DNA from: an uncultured Pseudoteredinibacter sp.
GTDB taxonomy: Bacteria > Pseudomonadota > Gammaproteobacteria > Pseudomonadales > Cellvibrionaceae
Direction: 5' to 3'
NCBI RefSeq assembly: GCF_947500695.1
Contig: NZ_CANMSS010000008.1
Location: 62,001-126,000 of the forward strand
Length of the DNA stretch: 64,000 bases
Shown here: one piece after another, positions 18,156 to 28,838 of the stretch
Layout: each line of letters begins with the position of its first letter
Position numbering within the stretch: position 1 is the first letter of the stretch
Notes under the pieces: model-generated
The model's database searches: none
What the model saw: the letters and a program-made list of their open reading frames with translations, nothing else
Told to the model about the DNA's origin: nothing
Program-made: the position numbers and the translations under genes

Positions 18156-19367
18156 ATGAGTGACGAATGTTTTGAAATACTGGTTGTGGACGATAACCCC
18201 AACAATCTAAAACTGGTCAGAAAGCTGCTAAGCGAGAGAAACTACAAGGTTAGGATTTCCACTAGCGGAGAAATGGCCCTAAAATCCGTCGAGTCATCGA
18301 TACCCGACCTTATTCTCTTGGATATTACCATGCCAGGTATGAGTGGATTTGAAACCTGTCAGGCATTAAAAAGTAAAGCAGAAACCAAAGATATTCCAGT
18401 CATTTTCTTGAGCGCTCTAAAAGAAGAAAACGATATCATCAAAGGTTTTGAGGTAGGCGGAGTCGATTTTGTTACTAAGCCATTTCGCTCAGAGATCCTG
18501 CTGGCCCGAATTAAGACGCACACCACACTTAGCCATCTTCAAAAAACGCTCAGCAGTAAAAATGAGACTCTTGAGAAGAATTATCAAGAATTACAGTCAG
18601 CGCAAGAGCATTTGATCCGCTCACAAAAAATGAGCGCATTAGGAAAAATGGTTAAGGGAATCTCTCATGAACTAAACACTCCTATTGGGGTATCCATTAC
18701 CGGAGTTTCTGCACTTGAATCTTCAACCAAGCAGATAATGAACTCGCTAAACAAGGGTGATCTTACCCAATCTGAACTGCTTAATTTTCTTTCCGAAACT
18801 AACAACCTCAATACGACAGTGCTGGGCAGCCTAAGAAAGGCTGTTGATCTTGTTAACTTTTTTAAGCAGGTATCGATAGAGGAGCATCACGATGCGAGCT
18901 CTAAGTTCAACCTGTATCGCAACTTTGATGATTCGTTTAGTGGTTTTAAAAAGGCATTCGAAGAGCGCAATATAGTCGTTAAGAACGAAATTCCATGCAA
19001 TCTTGATATCACCAGTTTTCCGGGCATTTTTTATCAGATTTACAACAATTTGCTTAACAATGTATATTTACATGCCTTCGAGAGAAAAAGAGAAGGAACC
19101 GTTCTTCTAGGAGCCGAGAAACAGCAAGACAGTGTGCTAATTAGGTTCGAGGATAATGGCCAGGGAATGGATGACGATGTTCAAGAGCAACTTTATGATG
19201 CTTTTTTTACCACCAAGAGAGGACAAGGCGGCACTGGACTCGGCATGAATATTGTCTACACCTTGGTAACAGAAAAGCTCGCTGGCTCAATCGACTTAGA
19301 ATCAAAAGTTGGTAATGGCTCCCGATTCACGATAAGCATCCCACAGGATACTCTAGCCGAAGCATAA
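18156..19367 (+). CDS. Receiver-histidine kinase fusion (REC-HisKA-HATPase), soluble
   Basis: This 403-residue protein has an N-terminal receiver (about 7-122; D56 in LLDITMPGMSG, K108), a coiled-coil linker (about 125-155), a HisKA-type segment with H171 in GISHELNTPIG, and an ATPase domain with DNGQGM and GTGLGMNIV. It has no membrane segment and no DNA-binding domain. I start at the ATG at 18156; an in-frame TTG at 18135 would add seven residues, and neither start has a strong ribosome site. It lies about 45 bases after the hybrid kinase and is probably its phosphotransfer partner, since its receiver could take phosphate and gate its own kinase. That relation is inference. Confidence 0.9.
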   Translation: MSDECFEILVVDDNPNNLKLVRKLLSERNYKVRISTSGEMALKSVESSIPDLILLDITMPGMSGFETCQALKSKAETKDIPVIFLSALKEENDIIKGFEVGGVDFVTKPFRSEILLARIKTHTTLSHLQKTLSSKNETLEKNYQELQSAQEHLIRSQKMSALGKMVKGISHELNTPIGVSITGVSALESSTKQIMNSLNKGDLTQSELLNFLSETNNLNTTVLGSLRKAVDLVNFFKQVSIEEHHDASSKFNLYRNFDDSFSGFKKAFEERNIVVKNEIPCNLDITSFPGIFYQIYNNLLNNVYLHAFERKREGTVLLGAEKQQDSVLIRFEDNGQGMDDDVQEQLYDAFFTTKRGQGGTGLGMNIVYTLVTEKLAGSIDLESKVGNGSRFTISIPQDTLAEA

Positions 19368-19368
19368 A

Positions 19369-19396
19369 AAAACGGGCCGAAGCCCGTTTTCTTTTT
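19369..19396. terminator. Strong bidirectional terminator
   Basis: A perfect 9-bp stem (19369-19377 with 19382-19390) and CGAA loop has T-rich flanks on both strands. It closes the adh-kinase operon on the plus strand and fadBA on the minus strand. Confidence 0.9.
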
Positions 19397-19413
19397 GCAA
19401 TTTAATTTCTAAA

Positions 19414-20592
<1,179 letters not shown>

Positions 20593-20647
20593 TTAATCTC
20601 CTATTATTTGGCAGGCTCTACCTGCCAATTGCTATTCGGATTCAGGT

Positions 20648-20668
20648 CTTTTAAGCGTGGCTTAAAAG
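20648..20668 (-). other. Hairpin over the fadB stop codon
   Basis: A perfect 9-bp inverted repeat (20648-20656 with 20660-20668) with a 3-base loop contains the fadB stop codon and lies in the fadB-fadA spacer. It has no T run, so it may be an RNA processing or stability element that sets the ratio of FadB to FadA. That role is inference. Confidence 0.5.
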
Positions 20669-22812
20669 AAGGTTTCGCCATTTTTGGCCATTTCACGCAA
20701 ACGCTCGGTCGCCTGATACATTTCGCCAATCTCAGCGTATTTGTCTGCGCGAGCAACAAACTCAGCCACACCCATATCATCGATATAGTGCAATGCACCG
20801 CCGCGGAATGGAGGGAAACCTACACCGTAAATTAGGGACATATCAACGTCGTTTGCACTGTCGGCAATGCCTTCTTCCAAACAACGAACCGCTTCAAGAC
20901 ACATTGGAATCATCAAACGATCAACAATGGTTTCGGCATCGAAGTCCTGGCGAGCATCAACGTGATCAGCCAATAGATCCCAAACAGTTTCGTCAGCGAC
21001 TTTCTTCTGACGACCACGGCGATCCAGCTCATACTTGTAGTAACCGGCATCGTTTTTCTGACCGTAGCGACCAGCTTCAAACAAGACTTCAGAAGCGCTC
21101 TTATAGTCAGCTGACATGCGAGTTGGGAAGCCTTCACGCATAACCGCGCCCGCTTTCACACCCGTGTCGATACCAACAACATCACACAAATAAGCTGGAC
21201 CCATCGGCCAACCGAACTTCTCCATAACCTTATCGATCTGGACAAAGTCTGCGCCTTCTTTAACAAGGCCCATGAAGGCACCCATGTAAGGACTTAAGAT
21301 GCGATTTACCAAGAAGCCTGGGCAGTCATTAACAACAACAGGCTTTTTACCCATCGCCAAAGCGTAAGCCACGGTACGAGCAACCGCTTCATCATTGGTT
21401 TTCTCACCACGGATAACTTCTACCAAGGGCATTTTGTGCACAGGGTTGAAGAAGTGCATACCGCAAAAATCTTCTGGGCGTTTTAGCGCTTCAGCCAAGT
21501 AGCTAATGGAGATAGTAGAAGTATTAGAAGTCAGTACTGCGCCTTCTTTCAACTTAGTTTCGGTTTCCGCCAATACGGCATGCTTCACCTTAGGGTTTTC
21601 TACCACCGCTTCAACAACGATATCGGCTGTTTCCATGCCTTCGTAGCTAAGAGCAGGATCGATCGCATTTAAAACGCCAGCCATTTGTTCTGCTGTCATA
21701 CGGCCACGCTTAACGCGAGTGGACAACAGTTTAGTGGCTTCACTCAAACCTAGGTCGATGCCGTCTTGAGCGATATCTTTCATAATAATTGGCGTGCCTT
21801 TTAGGGCTGACTGGTAAGCGATACCACCACCCATAATACCAGCACCCAACACCGCTGCTTTTTCTACTTTAGCGGTAGATTTCTTAGCCCAGGTTTTACC
21901 GGTTTTGGCCAACTCTTGGTCACCCAAGAACAAACCAACTAAATTCTTCGCTACTTCGGTTTTCGCCAGCTTGGCAATACCTTTAGCTTCTTCCGCTAAT
22001 GCACCATCACGATCCAATTTAGCGGCTTTTTGCATAACCTTAATTGCAGTTACCGGTGCTGGGTAATGGGGACCCGCTTGACCGGCAACAAAAGCTTTAG
22101 AGGTTTCAAAGCTCATCATCATCTCGATGTCGTTCAACTGTAATGGCTGAAGCTTCTCTTGACGCTTGGCTTTATAGTCAAGTTTACCGGCAACCGCCTG
22201 CTCTAGCATGGCGATACCCACTTCTTTCAATTTAGCAGGCTCTACTACAGCATCCACAGCACCGGCTTTAAGTGCAGCATCTGCACGCTGTTCTTTACCA
22301 GAAGCGATCCACTCAATGGCATTATCTGCACCAATAACGCGAGGCAAACGCACGGTACCACCAAAGCCCGGGATAATACCCAACTTAGTTTCTGGCAAAC
22401 CGATCTTGGCTGCGGTCGACATGACACGGTAGTCGCAGGTCAAAGCCATTTCTAAACCACCGCCCAATGCGAAACCATTTACACAGGCAACACTTGGGAA
22501 AGGTAAGTCTTCGATAACATTGAAAACTGACTTATTGGTTTCTAGTACGCCGGCCGCAATATTTTCTTCGGATTCAGAAAAATTGTTACCAAATTCAGAA
22601 ATATCTGCACCGACGATAAATACGTCTTTACCACTGGTGACCAATAGGCCTTTTACATTATCTGCAGAACGTAAGGTTTCCGCAGCTTGACGCAACTCAT
22701 CGGTGGTCAAGGCATTAAATTTATTAACTGAATCGCCTTCGAGATTGAAATTCAACTCAGCAAACCCGTTGTCTAGCTGGGTTACTGTTATGGCCTTTCC
22801 TGAAAAGATCAT
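20662..22812 (-). CDS. fadB: Fatty-acid oxidation complex alpha subunit FadB
   Basis: FadB carries enoyl-CoA hydratase, isomerase and 3-hydroxyacyl-CoA dehydrogenase activities and forms the complex with FadA. The 716-residue protein has an N-terminal crotonase domain (about 1-190; [22 protein letters not shown]). The NAD-binding hydroxyacyl-CoA dehydrogenase domain follows, with [12 protein letters not shown] near 320 and [13 protein letters not shown], and then the C-terminal helical domains. The length is that of FadB, not FadJ. It heads the fadBA operon. Confidence 0.97.
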   Translation of the reverse strand: MIFSGKAITVTQLDNGFAELNFNLEGDSVNKFNALTTDELRQAAETLRSADNVKGLLVTSGKDVFIVGADISEFGNNFSESEENIAAGVLETNKSVFNVIEDLPFPSVACVNGFALGGGLEMALTCDYRVMSTAAKIGLPETKLGIIPGFGGTVRLPRVIGADNAIEWIASGKEQRADAALKAGAVDAVVEPAKLKEVGIAMLEQAVAGKLDYKAKRQEKLQPLQLNDIEMMMSFETSKAFVAGQAGPHYPAPVTAIKVMQKAAKLDRDGALAEEAKGIAKLAKTEVAKNLVGLFLGDQELAKTGKTWAKKSTAKVEKAAVLGAGIMGGGIAYQSALKGTPIIMKDIAQDGIDLGLSEATKLLSTRVKRGRMTAEQMAGVLNAIDPALSYEGMETADIVVEAVVENPKVKHAVLAETETKLKEGAVLTSNTSTISISYLAEALKRPEDFCGMHFFNPVHKMPLVEVIRGEKTNDEAVARTVAYALAMGKKPVVVNDCPGFLVNRILSPYMGAFMGLVKEGADFVQIDKVMEKFGWPMGPAYLCDVVGIDTGVKAGAVMREGFPTRMSADYKSASEVLFEAGRYGQKNDAGYYKYELDRRGRQKKVADETVWDLLADHVDARQDFDAETIVDRLMIPMCLEAVRCLEEGIADSANDVDMSLIYGVGFPPFRGGALHYIDDMGVAEFVARADKYAEIGEMYQATERLREMAKNGETFF

Positions 22813-23170
22813 CTATCAGCCTCACTTTGTGAATGGAATAAAGTTTGAACACTTTTGGCGCCTAAAGGCACGCTACACGCCCAACTTTAGGGTGTAACAA
22901 GGTTAAGGATTCGCCCAAAAACGGCCAATGGTAAATCCGACCACATTGCCTGACATAAAAGCACCCAACATTTGGCCCAGCGAATCATTACTAGTAATAA
23001 TACGCCCTACAACTATCATCTCTGTGAATCATTTACCATTCAGCATGATATGTTGGGAATAGGCAAAGCCTGTGACATGCTAAAGCCCACTAATTACCTT
23101 CATATTAGGCTGCCAGCAGCCCAAAATGACATAACCTTTGAACTAAAATAATAAAGCGATTGAGAACACC
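22813..23170. other. Divergent region between fadB and the SDR gene
   Basis: These 358 bases must hold the promoters for fadBA and for the SDR-MBL pair. I see no full FadR or PsrA operator; a TTTGAAC half-site lies near 22848. A perfect 12-base palindrome (ATTACTAGTAAT, 22987-22998) is a possible regulator site. No coding potential is seen. Confidence 0.5.
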
Positions 23171-23980
23171 ATGAAGCTAAATGATAAAATCATCGTCATT
23201 ACCGGCGCAGCCAACGGAATTGGTAAGGCCTTGGCACAACGATTCGCTCAAGAATCACCAAAGCGATTGATCCTTGCAGACATTGATGGCGATAGTCTAA
23301 ACACCATCTGCCAAGACCTGCCAATGGCAGAGGCCAAAGTCTGTGATATCGGCACCGAGGAAGGCGTACAAGAGCTGGTAAACAGCACCTTAAGTGACCA
23401 CGGACATATCGATCTATTTTGCGGCAACGCGGGTATCCTGCGCCTCGGCGGCGTAAACACCAGCGAAAGCGACTTCCAAAAAGTATGGGATATCAACGTG
23501 CAATCTCATATCTGGGCTGCCAGAGCCGCCCTGCCTAGCATGCTAGAGCGCGGCAGCGGTTACTTTTTAATCACCGCATCTGCTGCAGGATTACTTACCC
23601 AACTTGGCTCACTAAGCTACTCGGTCAGTAAACATGCCGCGCTTTCTATTGCTGAATGGCTGGCAGTAACCCACGGCCACCAAGGCATCAAAGTTTCAGC
23701 ACTATGCCCCCAAGCCGTTGAATCCAATATGACCGCCGGCACCGATGGCAGTGTCGCGGGAATTGATGGCATGTTGCCTGCCGAAACTGTCGCTGACTGC
23801 GTGCTTGAAGGTATAGACAGTGAGGAATTCTTAATCCTGCCACACCCAAATGTTAAGCAGTATTTTCAAAATAAAGCCAATGACTACGGTCGCTGGCTAG
23901 GCGGCATGCAGAAACTGCAACAGCAATTTGCGGCACTCATGCCCGAAAATGTGCTCGATGGCAGCCAGGACTTAAAATAA
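23171..23980 (+). CDS. Short-chain dehydrogenase/reductase
   Basis: This is a classical SDR of 269 residues that would oxidise or reduce an alcohol/carbonyl group with NAD(P). The cofactor loop is TGAANGIG (11-18); an Asp in ADIDGD after strand 2 favours NAD. The catalytic set N109, S137, Y150 and K154 (YSVSK) is complete. It is followed after 13 bases by a metallo-beta-lactamase-fold gene, so the two probably act in one catabolic step or chain. The substrate cannot be told; lipid-like or xenobiotic alcohols are possible. Confidence 0.88.
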   Translation: MKLNDKIIVITGAANGIGKALAQRFAQESPKRLILADIDGDSLNTICQDLPMAEAKVCDIGTEEGVQELVNSTLSDHGHIDLFCGNAGILRLGGVNTSESDFQKVWDINVQSHIWAARAALPSMLERGSGYFLITASAAGLLTQLGSLSYSVSKHAALSIAEWLAVTHGHQGIKVSALCPQAVESNMTAGTDGSVAGIDGMLPAETVADCVLEGIDSEEFLILPHPNVKQYFQNKANDYGRWLGGMQKLQQQFAALMPENVLDGSQDLK

Positions 23981-23993
23981 AAGGGTTTTCGAG

Positions 23994-24935
23994 ATGGCGA
24001 ATGTATTAGCGACAGAGCACCTAGGCTATGGCGTATACTGCATTGATACCGGTATGGGGCGCCCAGGGCTAGCCAGCTGCTATTTAATCGTAGACGGTGA
24101 CGAAGCAGCGCTTGTTGAAACCGGCACACACCTGTGTGCCCCCACCATCATTGCGGCAATTAAGGAACTGGGAATTGAGTTAGCACAGTTACGTTACATT
24201 ATCCCCACCCATGTGCACCTAGACCACGCAGGAGGCGCAGGAACCTTAATGGCACAATGCCCCAATGCTACGCTATTAATTCACCCTCGCGGTGAAAGGC
24301 ATATGGTTGAGCCTGATAAATTAAAAAATGCCACCATTGCGGTTTATGGCGAAGAAATATTTTCCGCGACTTACGGTGACCTCATTGCGGTACCAGCAGA
24401 TCGTGCCATTAGCGTTAATGATGGTGAGTATCATATGCTTGGTAATCGAAAGCTTACCTTCTTAGATACTCCTGGACATGCGCGTCATCATTTTTGTATT
24501 TATGACGCTGAAAGTCGTGGAATTTTTAGCGGCGATACTTTCGGCGTTTCCTACCCGGCACTTAATCAAAGCTGCGATGGAAATTTTATATTCCCTCCTA
24601 GCACGCCAGTACATTTTGACCCTCCAGTCTGGAAGCAAAGCATTGAACGATTGATGGCACTTCAGGCTGAACGAGTTTATCTAACCCACTATGGCATGGT
24701 TGAGCAGCTCAACAAGCTAGCAGAAGATTTAATAGTTCAAATCGACTGTTATGCTGAATATGCCGAAAAGCGAAGCGAAGCACTGGAGAAAATAGAAACT
24801 GACATCTGCGAAGACAGCATCAGTAGATTGCGGGCAATGAACTGCCAGCTAAGCGATCAAGACATTCTTAGCATTATTGGCCTGGATCAAAAGATCAACG
24901 CCCAAGGCCTTGCCCATTGGGTTAGCAGTCGTTAG
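23994..24935 (+). CDS. Metallo-beta-lactamase-fold hydrolase
   Basis: This 313-residue protein has the metallo-beta-lactamase core in its first 220 residues. The metal-binding motif THVHLDH lies at 72-78, with further ligands in the GHARHHF region (about 160), the SGDTFG motif (about 180) and THYG (about 227). No signal peptide is visible, so it is cytosolic and more like glyoxalase II or acyl-hydrolase relatives than a resistance enzyme. It is cotranscribed with the SDR upstream. Its role may be hydrolysis of a thioester or lactone made by that enzyme, which is inference. Confidence 0.85.
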   Translation: MANVLATEHLGYGVYCIDTGMGRPGLASCYLIVDGDEAALVETGTHLCAPTIIAAIKELGIELAQLRYIIPTHVHLDHAGGAGTLMAQCPNATLLIHPRGERHMVEPDKLKNATIAVYGEEIFSATYGDLIAVPADRAISVNDGEYHMLGNRKLTFLDTPGHARHHFCIYDAESRGIFSGDTFGVSYPALNQSCDGNFIFPPSTPVHFDPPVWKQSIERLMALQAERVYLTHYGMVEQLNKLAEDLIVQIDCYAEYAEKRSEALEKIETDICEDSISRLRAMNCQLSDQDILSIIGLDQKINAQGLAHWVSSR

Positions 24936-24950
24936 ACCACTCTTCTTTTA

Positions 24951-24977
24951 GCTGGCGGAGTTTTATCCTCCGCCAGC
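24951..24977 (+). terminator. Hairpin after the SDR-MBL pair
   Basis: A perfect 10-bp GC-rich stem (24951-24960 with 24968-24977) with a 7-base loop lies 16 bases after the stop. It lacks a T run on the plus strand, so it may work with Rho or only as a 3' cap. Confidence 0.5.
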
Positions 24978-25169
24978 AGCCTTCCCCCAGCAAATAATTT
25001 CTAGCAATTCATTCAAGTACTCTTTTTTATGCCGATAAAAGCAATGCATCCGACTACCAATCAGCTGATGCATTAGAAATTAAATATAACTGTCATATTA
25101 ATGTTGGATGCTAGCGAGACGGCAGGAAGCCATCTAGTAGCAAGAAGCTATTTGATGTGAGTTAACAAT

Positions 25170-26906
25170 ATGCGTGGCGAGTTACAAAGTATTATTGCAG
25201 AGAAATCGGTAAATAGTTTATTCCAACCGATCATAGACAAAGCAAGTGGCGAAATATTTGCCTATGAGGCATTGAGCCGAGGTCCATCAGATAGTGTTTT
25301 ACACTCCCCTACCCAACTGATTGAGCAAGCTCAGCAACATGGGCTCTTAGCGGCAATCGAGCACCTATGTCGACAAAGAGCCATTGAACGATTCTGTGAT
25401 TTGTCTTTACCGGGAAAACTATTTCTCAATGTTTCCCCGCAAACCATTCAACAAGTTGATCATCAACAGGGAAGAACCTTAGAACTGCTGGCAGAGTACG
25501 ATATTAGCCCAGAGCAAATTGTTATTGAACTAACGGAACAACATCCGGGCAGCGACGAAGGCGCTGTTATAAAGGCCCTGCAATATTATCAAGAAATGGG
25601 TTTTGCCATCGCTCTAGATGACCTTGGTGCCGGCTATTCATCATTGCGACTATGGTCGCAGGTTAAACCTGAGTTTGTCAAAATAGATCGCCATTTTATT
25701 GAAGGCATAGAAGCCGATCCTACCAAACAGGAGTTTGTTCGCTCATTTGTTGAAATAGCGCAATCCATGCACTGCAAGGTTATTGCTGAAGGTGTAGAAA
25801 CTGAATCAGAGTTTGAGTACCTCTGCCAGTTAAAAGTCGATTATTTACAAGGCTACTTTTTCTGCCGACCCAATGCACGACCACCTACGACTATTCGCCT
25901 TAGCCGCGTCGTTCGCTCACACTCCGAAAGGCGCAATGGACATGGAGTTTATGCGCGAAATCTTGCAATTCACTCAATCAATGTCTTTGAAGAAAATACG
26001 GTTGAGGAAACGGTACAGCTATTTCTTAACCGGCCCAGCATTAACTCGATCGCTGTAGTAAAAGATACAAAGGTGGTAGGCATTGCCAATAGAAGTCGAC
26101 TGCAAGGCCTACTCGCCAAACCTTTTGGTCGAGACCTTTACGCCAGCCGGTTGATATCCTCGGTTATGGAAAAAGCTCCACTGATTGTAGATGCACAGCT
26201 TAGTATTGAACAAGTTAGCCGCATGGTCACCTCAAGAGCCAGATACCATCAAGAGGATGACTTTATAATATGTGATCAAGGGAATTTTTTGGGTATTGGT
26301 CATGTTATCGATCTGCTCAAACAGGTTACCGAACTGCAACTTAAGCAGGCTCGACATGCAAACCCTCTTACTCAGTTACCCGGACTAATCCCCATTAACG
26401 ATTGCATGGAGCAACTGCTCGCGGGCCATCGTGATTTTGTCGTTTGCCATTTCGACATAGATAACTTTAAACCGTTTAACGATGTTTATGGTTTTTCAAA
26501 AGGCGATGAAGTTATTTTAGCCTTGGGCCAAAGCTTGAAAAGTCACGCCGATAATACCAGCGATACCGTGGGTCATATTGGCGGGGATGATTTTGTAGTT
26601 TTATGGAACAGCGAGGACTGGAATGAACGACTCAAACGAGTAGGTCAGAGTTTTAGTAATATCAGCCGAGACTTGTATTTGTCAGAACATGTTCAAGCTG
26701 GAGGCTTTGAATGCAAAGACCGCTATGATGAAACTCGTTTTTTCCCTTTGACAAGCATATCTGTAGCCGCCTTAGAAGTAAAAACAAAACAATTCAATAA
26801 TGCCTTTGAGATATCTAGCGCCCTATCACCTCTCAAAGCCGCCGCTAAACAAGTGGCGGGCAATTCCCTAGTTCTTAATCAAGCGGGAAATGCCCAACAA
26901 TTGTAA
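25170..26906 (+). CDS. EAL-CBS-GGDEF cyclic di-GMP protein
   Basis: This is a 578-residue cytosolic protein of c-di-GMP signalling with an unusual order. An N-terminal EAL phosphodiesterase domain (about 8-245) is followed by a pair of CBS domains (about 260-385) and a C-terminal GGDEF-type domain (about 395-560). The EAL residues look intact: E33-A-L35, N87, E120, D150-D151, K171, E207 and Q227. The GGDEF signature is GGDDF (471-475), a variant that can still be active in some proteins. CBS domains usually bind adenine nucleotides, so the enzyme may be tuned by energy state. It stands alone between terminator-like hairpins. Confidence 0.9.
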   Translation: MRGELQSIIAEKSVNSLFQPIIDKASGEIFAYEALSRGPSDSVLHSPTQLIEQAQQHGLLAAIEHLCRQRAIERFCDLSLPGKLFLNVSPQTIQQVDHQQGRTLELLAEYDISPEQIVIELTEQHPGSDEGAVIKALQYYQEMGFAIALDDLGAGYSSLRLWSQVKPEFVKIDRHFIEGIEADPTKQEFVRSFVEIAQSMHCKVIAEGVETESEFEYLCQLKVDYLQGYFFCRPNARPPTTIRLSRVVRSHSERRNGHGVYARNLAIHSINVFEENTVEETVQLFLNRPSINSIAVVKDTKVVGIANRSRLQGLLAKPFGRDLYASRLISSVMEKAPLIVDAQLSIEQVSRMVTSRARYHQEDDFIICDQGNFLGIGHVIDLLKQVTELQLKQARHANPLTQLPGLIPINDCMEQLLAGHRDFVVCHFDIDNFKPFNDVYGFSKGDEVILALGQSLKSHADNTSDTVGHIGGDDFVVLWNSEDWNERLKRVGQSFSNISRDLYLSEHVQAGGFECKDRYDETRFFPLTSISVAALEVKTKQFNNAFEISSALSPLKAAAKQVAGNSLVLNQAGNAQQL

Positions 26907-26963
26907 GGGGTAATTTATAAGCTACTACCTCTTTACAATCCCCCTATCACTCTATGATTATGC

Positions 26964-28298
26964 TCAGCGCAAGCAGTCAGCGATATTAAAAGCCAGCTCC
27001 AATACCTGCTGAGCATTTAGGCGTGGATCACACTGGGAGCGATAGCAGTTTTCGAGATCTGCTTCACTAACATGGTAGCTTCCACCTAGGCATTCGGTAA
27101 CATGTGCCCCTGTCATCTCCAAATGTACGCCACCAGGATGTTGCCCCTCTGCTTCAAGCACCTGAAAGAAATTTTGGATTTCTTTTAAGATTTCATCAAA
27201 TGAACGGGTTTTAAAACCATTCCCAGAGGTTACTGTATTACCATGCATTGGATCGCTGGACCACACTACTGACCGCCCTTCGCTGGCAACTCTAGCTGCT
27301 AAGGCTGGTAGCTTTTCGGCTATTTTGTTGGCCCCCATACGGGTGATTAGGGTTAATCTCCCAGGTTCATTTTCAGGGTTTAATCGATCAACCAGACGAA
27401 TCAAGTCATCACCCTCGACGCTTGGACCAACTTTAATGCCGATAGGGTTTTGAATGCCTCTCATATATTCAATATGGGCGCCATCCAGTTGGCGAGTCCT
27501 CTCGCCAATCCAAAGCATATGTGCAGCACAGTTGTACCACTGCCCACTAAAACTGTCCTGTCGTGTTAAGGCCTGCTCATAATTAAGCAATAAAGCCTCA
27601 TGGGACGTATAAAGATCGGTTCTGGCTAAGGCTGGGTGAGTTTCACTGCTAACTCCACAAACCTCCATAAAATCCAAGGTATCCTGAATACGCCCCGCCA
27701 ATTCCTGATAGCGAGCGCACTGTTCATTGCCTTCAACAAAATCTAAATTCCAACGGCTGACCTGATGAAGATCCGCCATGCCTCCTTGCACCATAGAGCG
27801 AAGCAGATTTAATGTTGCTGTCGATTGATGGTAAGCCTTAAGTAAACGCTCAGGATCTGGCGTTCTTGCGCCTACGGTAAAATCCGTCGCATTAATAATG
27901 TCACCGCGATAACTATCAAGGCTTACACCGTCACGCTGTTCCGTATCCGAAGACCTTGGCTTGGCAAACTGCCCCGCGATGCGCCCTACTTTAACCACTG
28001 GCTTACGCCCGGCATAAGTCAGCACTATGGCCATCTGCAATATAACCTTCAGAGTATCGCGGATTTGATTCGCTGAAAAATCCCGAAACGACTCCGCACA
28101 ATCACCGCCTTGCAATAAAAAGGCCTTACCGTTGGCAACATCGGCTAGTTGCTGTTTTAAACGCTCAGACTCCTTGGCAAACACCAAGGGTGGCTGCTGT
28201 GCTATCTGCTCTAGCACCGCCTTATGAGCTTCGGGGTCGGGGTATGTGGGTTGTTGCAGAATTGGGAATTGCTGCCAACTGTTCGGGGACCAATTCAT
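26964..28298 (-). CDS. 3-deoxy-7-phosphoheptulonate (DAHP) synthase, class II
   Basis: This enzyme joins phosphoenolpyruvate and erythrose 4-phosphate in the first step of the shikimate pathway. The 444-residue protein is of the class II (plant-like) type, shown by its length and by motifs such as [37 protein letters not shown] and GGVHLEMTG. The metal and substrate ligands Cys, His and Glu are in these motifs. It stands alone; the later shikimate gene aroA is 25 kb away in this window. Class II enzymes occur in Pseudomonas-type bacteria. Confidence 0.95.
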   Translation of the reverse strand: MNWSPNSWQQFPILQQPTYPDPEAHKAVLEQIAQQPPLVFAKESERLKQQLADVANGKAFLLQGGDCAESFRDFSANQIRDTLKVILQMAIVLTYAGRKPVVKVGRIAGQFAKPRSSDTEQRDGVSLDSYRGDIINATDFTVGARTPDPERLLKAYHQSTATLNLLRSMVQGGMADLHQVSRWNLDFVEGNEQCARYQELAGRIQDTLDFMEVCGVSSETHPALARTDLYTSHEALLLNYEQALTRQDSFSGQWYNCAAHMLWIGERTRQLDGAHIEYMRGIQNPIGIKVGPSVEGDDLIRLVDRLNPENEPGRLTLITRMGANKIAEKLPALAARVASEGRSVVWSSDPMHGNTVTSGNGFKTRSFDEILKEIQNFFQVLEAEGQHPGGVHLEMTGAHVTECLGGSYHVSEADLENCYRSQCDPRLNAQQVLELAFNIADCLR

Positions 28299-28426
28299 GA
28301 ATGCGGTTCCAGCTAATCAAATAAACAAAGGCTGGGATTGTACCGCATTCGAAGCTACAACAAAGTGCTATTTAATTTACCCATAAAGTGTCTTTACAGG
28401 CGTTTCAGAACCAAAGTAGCTCAGCA

Positions 28427-28774
28427 CTACTTTTGATTTTCACAAACAGCATCAATTGCGCAAGTAATTACCGTTACGTTTTGATAACCCAAGCGCTTTA
28501 GTTGCTCTGCGGCAAGGGTAGCGCGAGCACCTGAAGCGCAATGAATGTAGATAGTTTGGGATGGATCTGGATGGCTTGTAGACAACTTCATCTCCAAGAC
28601 TCCTCTTGGGATATGTACAGAATTTGGCGCTGGCTTCTCGGCAACTTCGGCGGCTTCGCGCACATCGATAACGATACCATCGTTATCACTTTGCTCGGCA
28701 AAAGCTTCCTCAGCACTTAAGCAGCGTAGCTCTTGTCTAGCCTCGCTGACTAATTCAGGTATTGGGCGCAACAT
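28427..28774 (-). CDS. Rhodanese-like domain protein
   Basis: This single-domain rhodanese of 115 residues has a likely sulfur-carrying Cys79 in HCASGARA and the DVREAAE entry motif near residue 37. It would pass sulfane sulfur from a donor to an acceptor in the cytosol. The active loop CASGARA is six to seven residues, the sulfurtransferase size rather than the longer phosphatase size. A GAGGAAA site precedes the ATG. It has no clear partner, lying between DAHP synthase and a periplasmic protein on the same strand. Confidence 0.87.
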   Translation of the reverse strand: MLRPIPELVSEARQELRCLSAEEAFAEQSDNDGIVIDVREAAEVAEKPAPNSVHIPRGVLEMKLSTSHPDPSQTIYIHCASGARATLAAEQLKRLGYQNVTVITCAIDAVCENQK

Positions 28775-28838
28775 AGTGTTTCCTCAAACTAAACCGTAAA
28801 ACCCTATATTAGCCCAACCTTATATTAATTCAAAGGCG

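Noticed and set aside
22840..22860. Possible PsrA or FadR operator before fadB
   Set aside because: Only a half-site (TTTGAAC) is present; no second arm at the right spacing.
26900..26939. Inverted repeat ATTGTAA/TTACAAT over the stop of the EAL-CBS-GGDEF gene
   Set aside because: Long 26-base spacer, several wobble pairs and no T run; not convincing as a terminator.
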